Of a stretch of DNA of 22,291 nt, positions 21,563 to 22,291 are shown piece by piece. The notes below the pieces were generated by a model. It was given only the letters and a program-made list of their open reading frames with translations, was not told where the DNA came from and ran no database searches. Origin of the DNA: Candidatus Rokuibacteriota bacterium (GTDB lineage Bacteria > Methylomirabilota > Methylomirabilia > Rokubacteriales > CSP1-6); contig QHRS01000030.1 of NCBI GenBank assembly GCA_003221435.1, positions 1-22,291 on the forward strand, given 5' to 3'. Position 1 is the stretch's first letter. Each line of letters opens with the position of its first letter. The position numbers and the translations under genes were made by a program.

Positions 21563-22030
21563 ATGGCACCGCAGACTACCAACGTCCAGGTCAATCCCTC
21601 CGACGAGACCATCCGTCTCGGGCCGCTCGCCGTGCGCTTCTTGGTCACGGGAGAACAGGCGAGTGGCAGCGTCGCGGTGTTCGAGCTCATGGTCCCAAGC
21701 GCGCAGCGTCTGACCGCTCCGGCGCATAGCCACGATCACTTCGAAGAGACGATCTACGGCATCGAGGGCGTGCTGACCTGGACCGTCGACGGCAAACTGA
21801 TCGACGTCGGGGCGGCGCAGGCCCTCTGCATTCCGCGCGGCGCCATTCACCGGTTCGACAACAACGGCAGCCAGGACGTGAAGGCGCTTTGTGTCATCAC
21901 GCCAGCCGCGATCGGTCCGCAATATTTCCGCGAGGCTGCCGAGGTGATCATGGCGGCGACCGGAGGACCGCCGGACCGAGTGAAGATGGCCGAAATCATG
22001 CGCCGCCATGGCCTCACCCCGTCACCGTAA
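21563..22030 (+). CDS. Cupin-domain protein
   Basis: The 155-residue product has the two cupin motifs: P-A-H-S-H-D-H-F-E-E-T-I-Y-G-I-E-G for motif 1 (three His and a Glu as likely metal ligands, about residues 53-69) and C-I-P-R-G-A-I-H-R-F-D-N for motif 2 with a fourth ligand His. The C-terminal tail P-Q-Y-F-R-E-A-A-E-V-I and M-R-R-H-G-L-T-P is typical of small single-domain cupins of unassigned role. AGAGGAG about 6 bases upstream of ATG 21563 supports the start. It is preceded by a palindromic regulatory-looking site and followed after 50 bases by an alcohol dehydrogenase gene, with which it may form an operon. Confidence 0.9.
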   Translation: MAPQTTNVQVNPSDETIRLGPLAVRFLVTGEQASGSVAVFELMVPSAQRLTAPAHSHDHFEETIYGIEGVLTWTVDGKLIDVGAAQALCIPRGAIHRFDNNGSQDVKALCVITPAAIGPQYFREAAEVIMAATGGPPDRVKMAEIMRRHGLTPSP

Positions 22031-22080
22031 GAGGAACGGGCCGCGCATGCTGCCCGCTTCGACATGATCCCGGTGCCGGC

Positions 22081-22291
22081 GTGAAGGCCATTGTCTGTCA
22101 CCGTTACGGCGCTCCGGAGGCTCTTCGGCTCGAGGACGTCGATAAGCCGACTCCGGGGGACGGCGAGGTCCTGATTCGAGTGCGCGCGGCTTCATTGAAC
22201 GCTTACGATTGGGGTCTCATGCGGGGCCGGCCTCCGATCCTTCGAATGTTCTTGGGCCTGCGCAGGCCCAAGGTGAACCGACCCGGTCGCG
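22081..22291 (+). CDS. Zinc-type alcohol dehydrogenase / quinone oxidoreductase family protein, 3' end outside window
   Basis: GTG 22081 opens a frame that runs to the window edge: M-K-A-I-V-C-H-R-Y-G-A-P-E-A-L-R-L-E-D-V, then P-G-D-G-E-V-L-I-R-V-R-A-A-S-L-N-A-Y-D-W and the basic R-R-P-K-V-N-R-P-G-R. This is the N-terminal GroES-like domain of medium-chain dehydrogenases of the NADPH:quinone reductase / NAD(P)-dependent alcohol dehydrogenase type. The N-terminus aligns naturally with family members, so GTG is a good start, though no strong ribosome binding site precedes it. A 22-base perfect palindrome lies inside the coding sequence at 22251-22272. Confidence 0.88.
   Translation, partial: MKAIVCHRYGAPEALRLEDVDKPTPGDGEVLIRVRAASLNAYDWGLMRGRPPILRMFLGLRRPKVNRPGR

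Noticed and set aside
1..22291. Mobile elements, CRISPR arrays, tRNA or rRNA genes
   Set aside because: I looked for transposase or integrase motifs, regularly spaced direct repeats and tRNA-like folds, and saw none that would hold up.

Overview
The window is about 22.3 kb of GC-rich, gene-dense chromosomal DNA. It looks like ordinary accessory chromosome rather than phage, plasmid or a defence island: I see no tRNA, rRNA, CRISPR array, transposase or integrase. Two large Hanks-type serine/threonine kinases (one with a periplasmic PD40/TolB-like propeller, one with a TPR tail), a secreted protein with a FlgD-Ig-like C-terminal domain, and a mixed stress/detoxification gene set suggest a soil or sediment bacterium of a deep high-GC lineage such as Candidatus Eisenbacteria, Gemmatimonadota or Acidobacteriota. 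The taxon is inference from protein architecture only.

Layout. 1-1139 (minus): an alpha/beta hydrolase followed by a truncated VOC/glyoxalase gene. 1234-4592 (plus): a membrane kinase with propeller sensor, then a five-helix membrane protein. 4634-5848 (minus): an Eis-like N-acetyltransferase, divergent from 6046-7128 (plus), a GlxA-type DJ-1/AraC regulator. 7295-10511 (plus): an exported metal-binding-domain/DJ-1 protein, a 60-residue membrane protein, and a cyclic-nucleotide-binding/glutaredoxin-like/thioredoxin-reductase-like fusion. 10552-10869 (minus): a small winged-helix protein. 10975-13581 (plus): a VOC protein, a PAS-SpoIIE (RsbU-like) phosphatase and a SnoaL-like protein, the last followed by a clear intrinsic terminator. 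13954-16390 (plus): two tandem DUF4386 membrane proteins and a frameshifted nucleotidyltransferase remnant joined to an N-terminally trimmed DJ-1/PfpI protein. 16651-17475 (plus): the secreted FlgD-Ig-like protein. About 17490-18045 holds decayed genes: a 5'-3' exonuclease fragment abutting an oppositely oriented ECF sigma fragment. 18097-21399 (plus): the TPR kinase and an aldo/keto reductase. 21563 to the end: a cupin with a palindrome upstream and the start of a zinc-type alcohol dehydrogenase.

Themes. Electrophile/aldehyde and redox handling recurs (three DJ-1/PfpI proteins, two VOC proteins, aldo/keto reductase, thioredoxin-reductase-like protein, alcohol dehydrogenase), together with signalling (two kinases, a PP2C-type phosphatase, AraC-type and winged-helix regulators). 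Whether these act together cannot be told from sequence. The most notable items are (i) the nucleotidyltransferase::PfpI fusion broken by an exact 4-bp tandem duplication, (ii) the back-to-back exonuclease/sigma fragments, (iii) an exported three-part HMBD/DJ-1/unknown-domain protein, and (iv) a thioredoxin-reductase-like fusion lacking the CxxC pair. I do not see convincing evidence for a wholly new multi-gene system.
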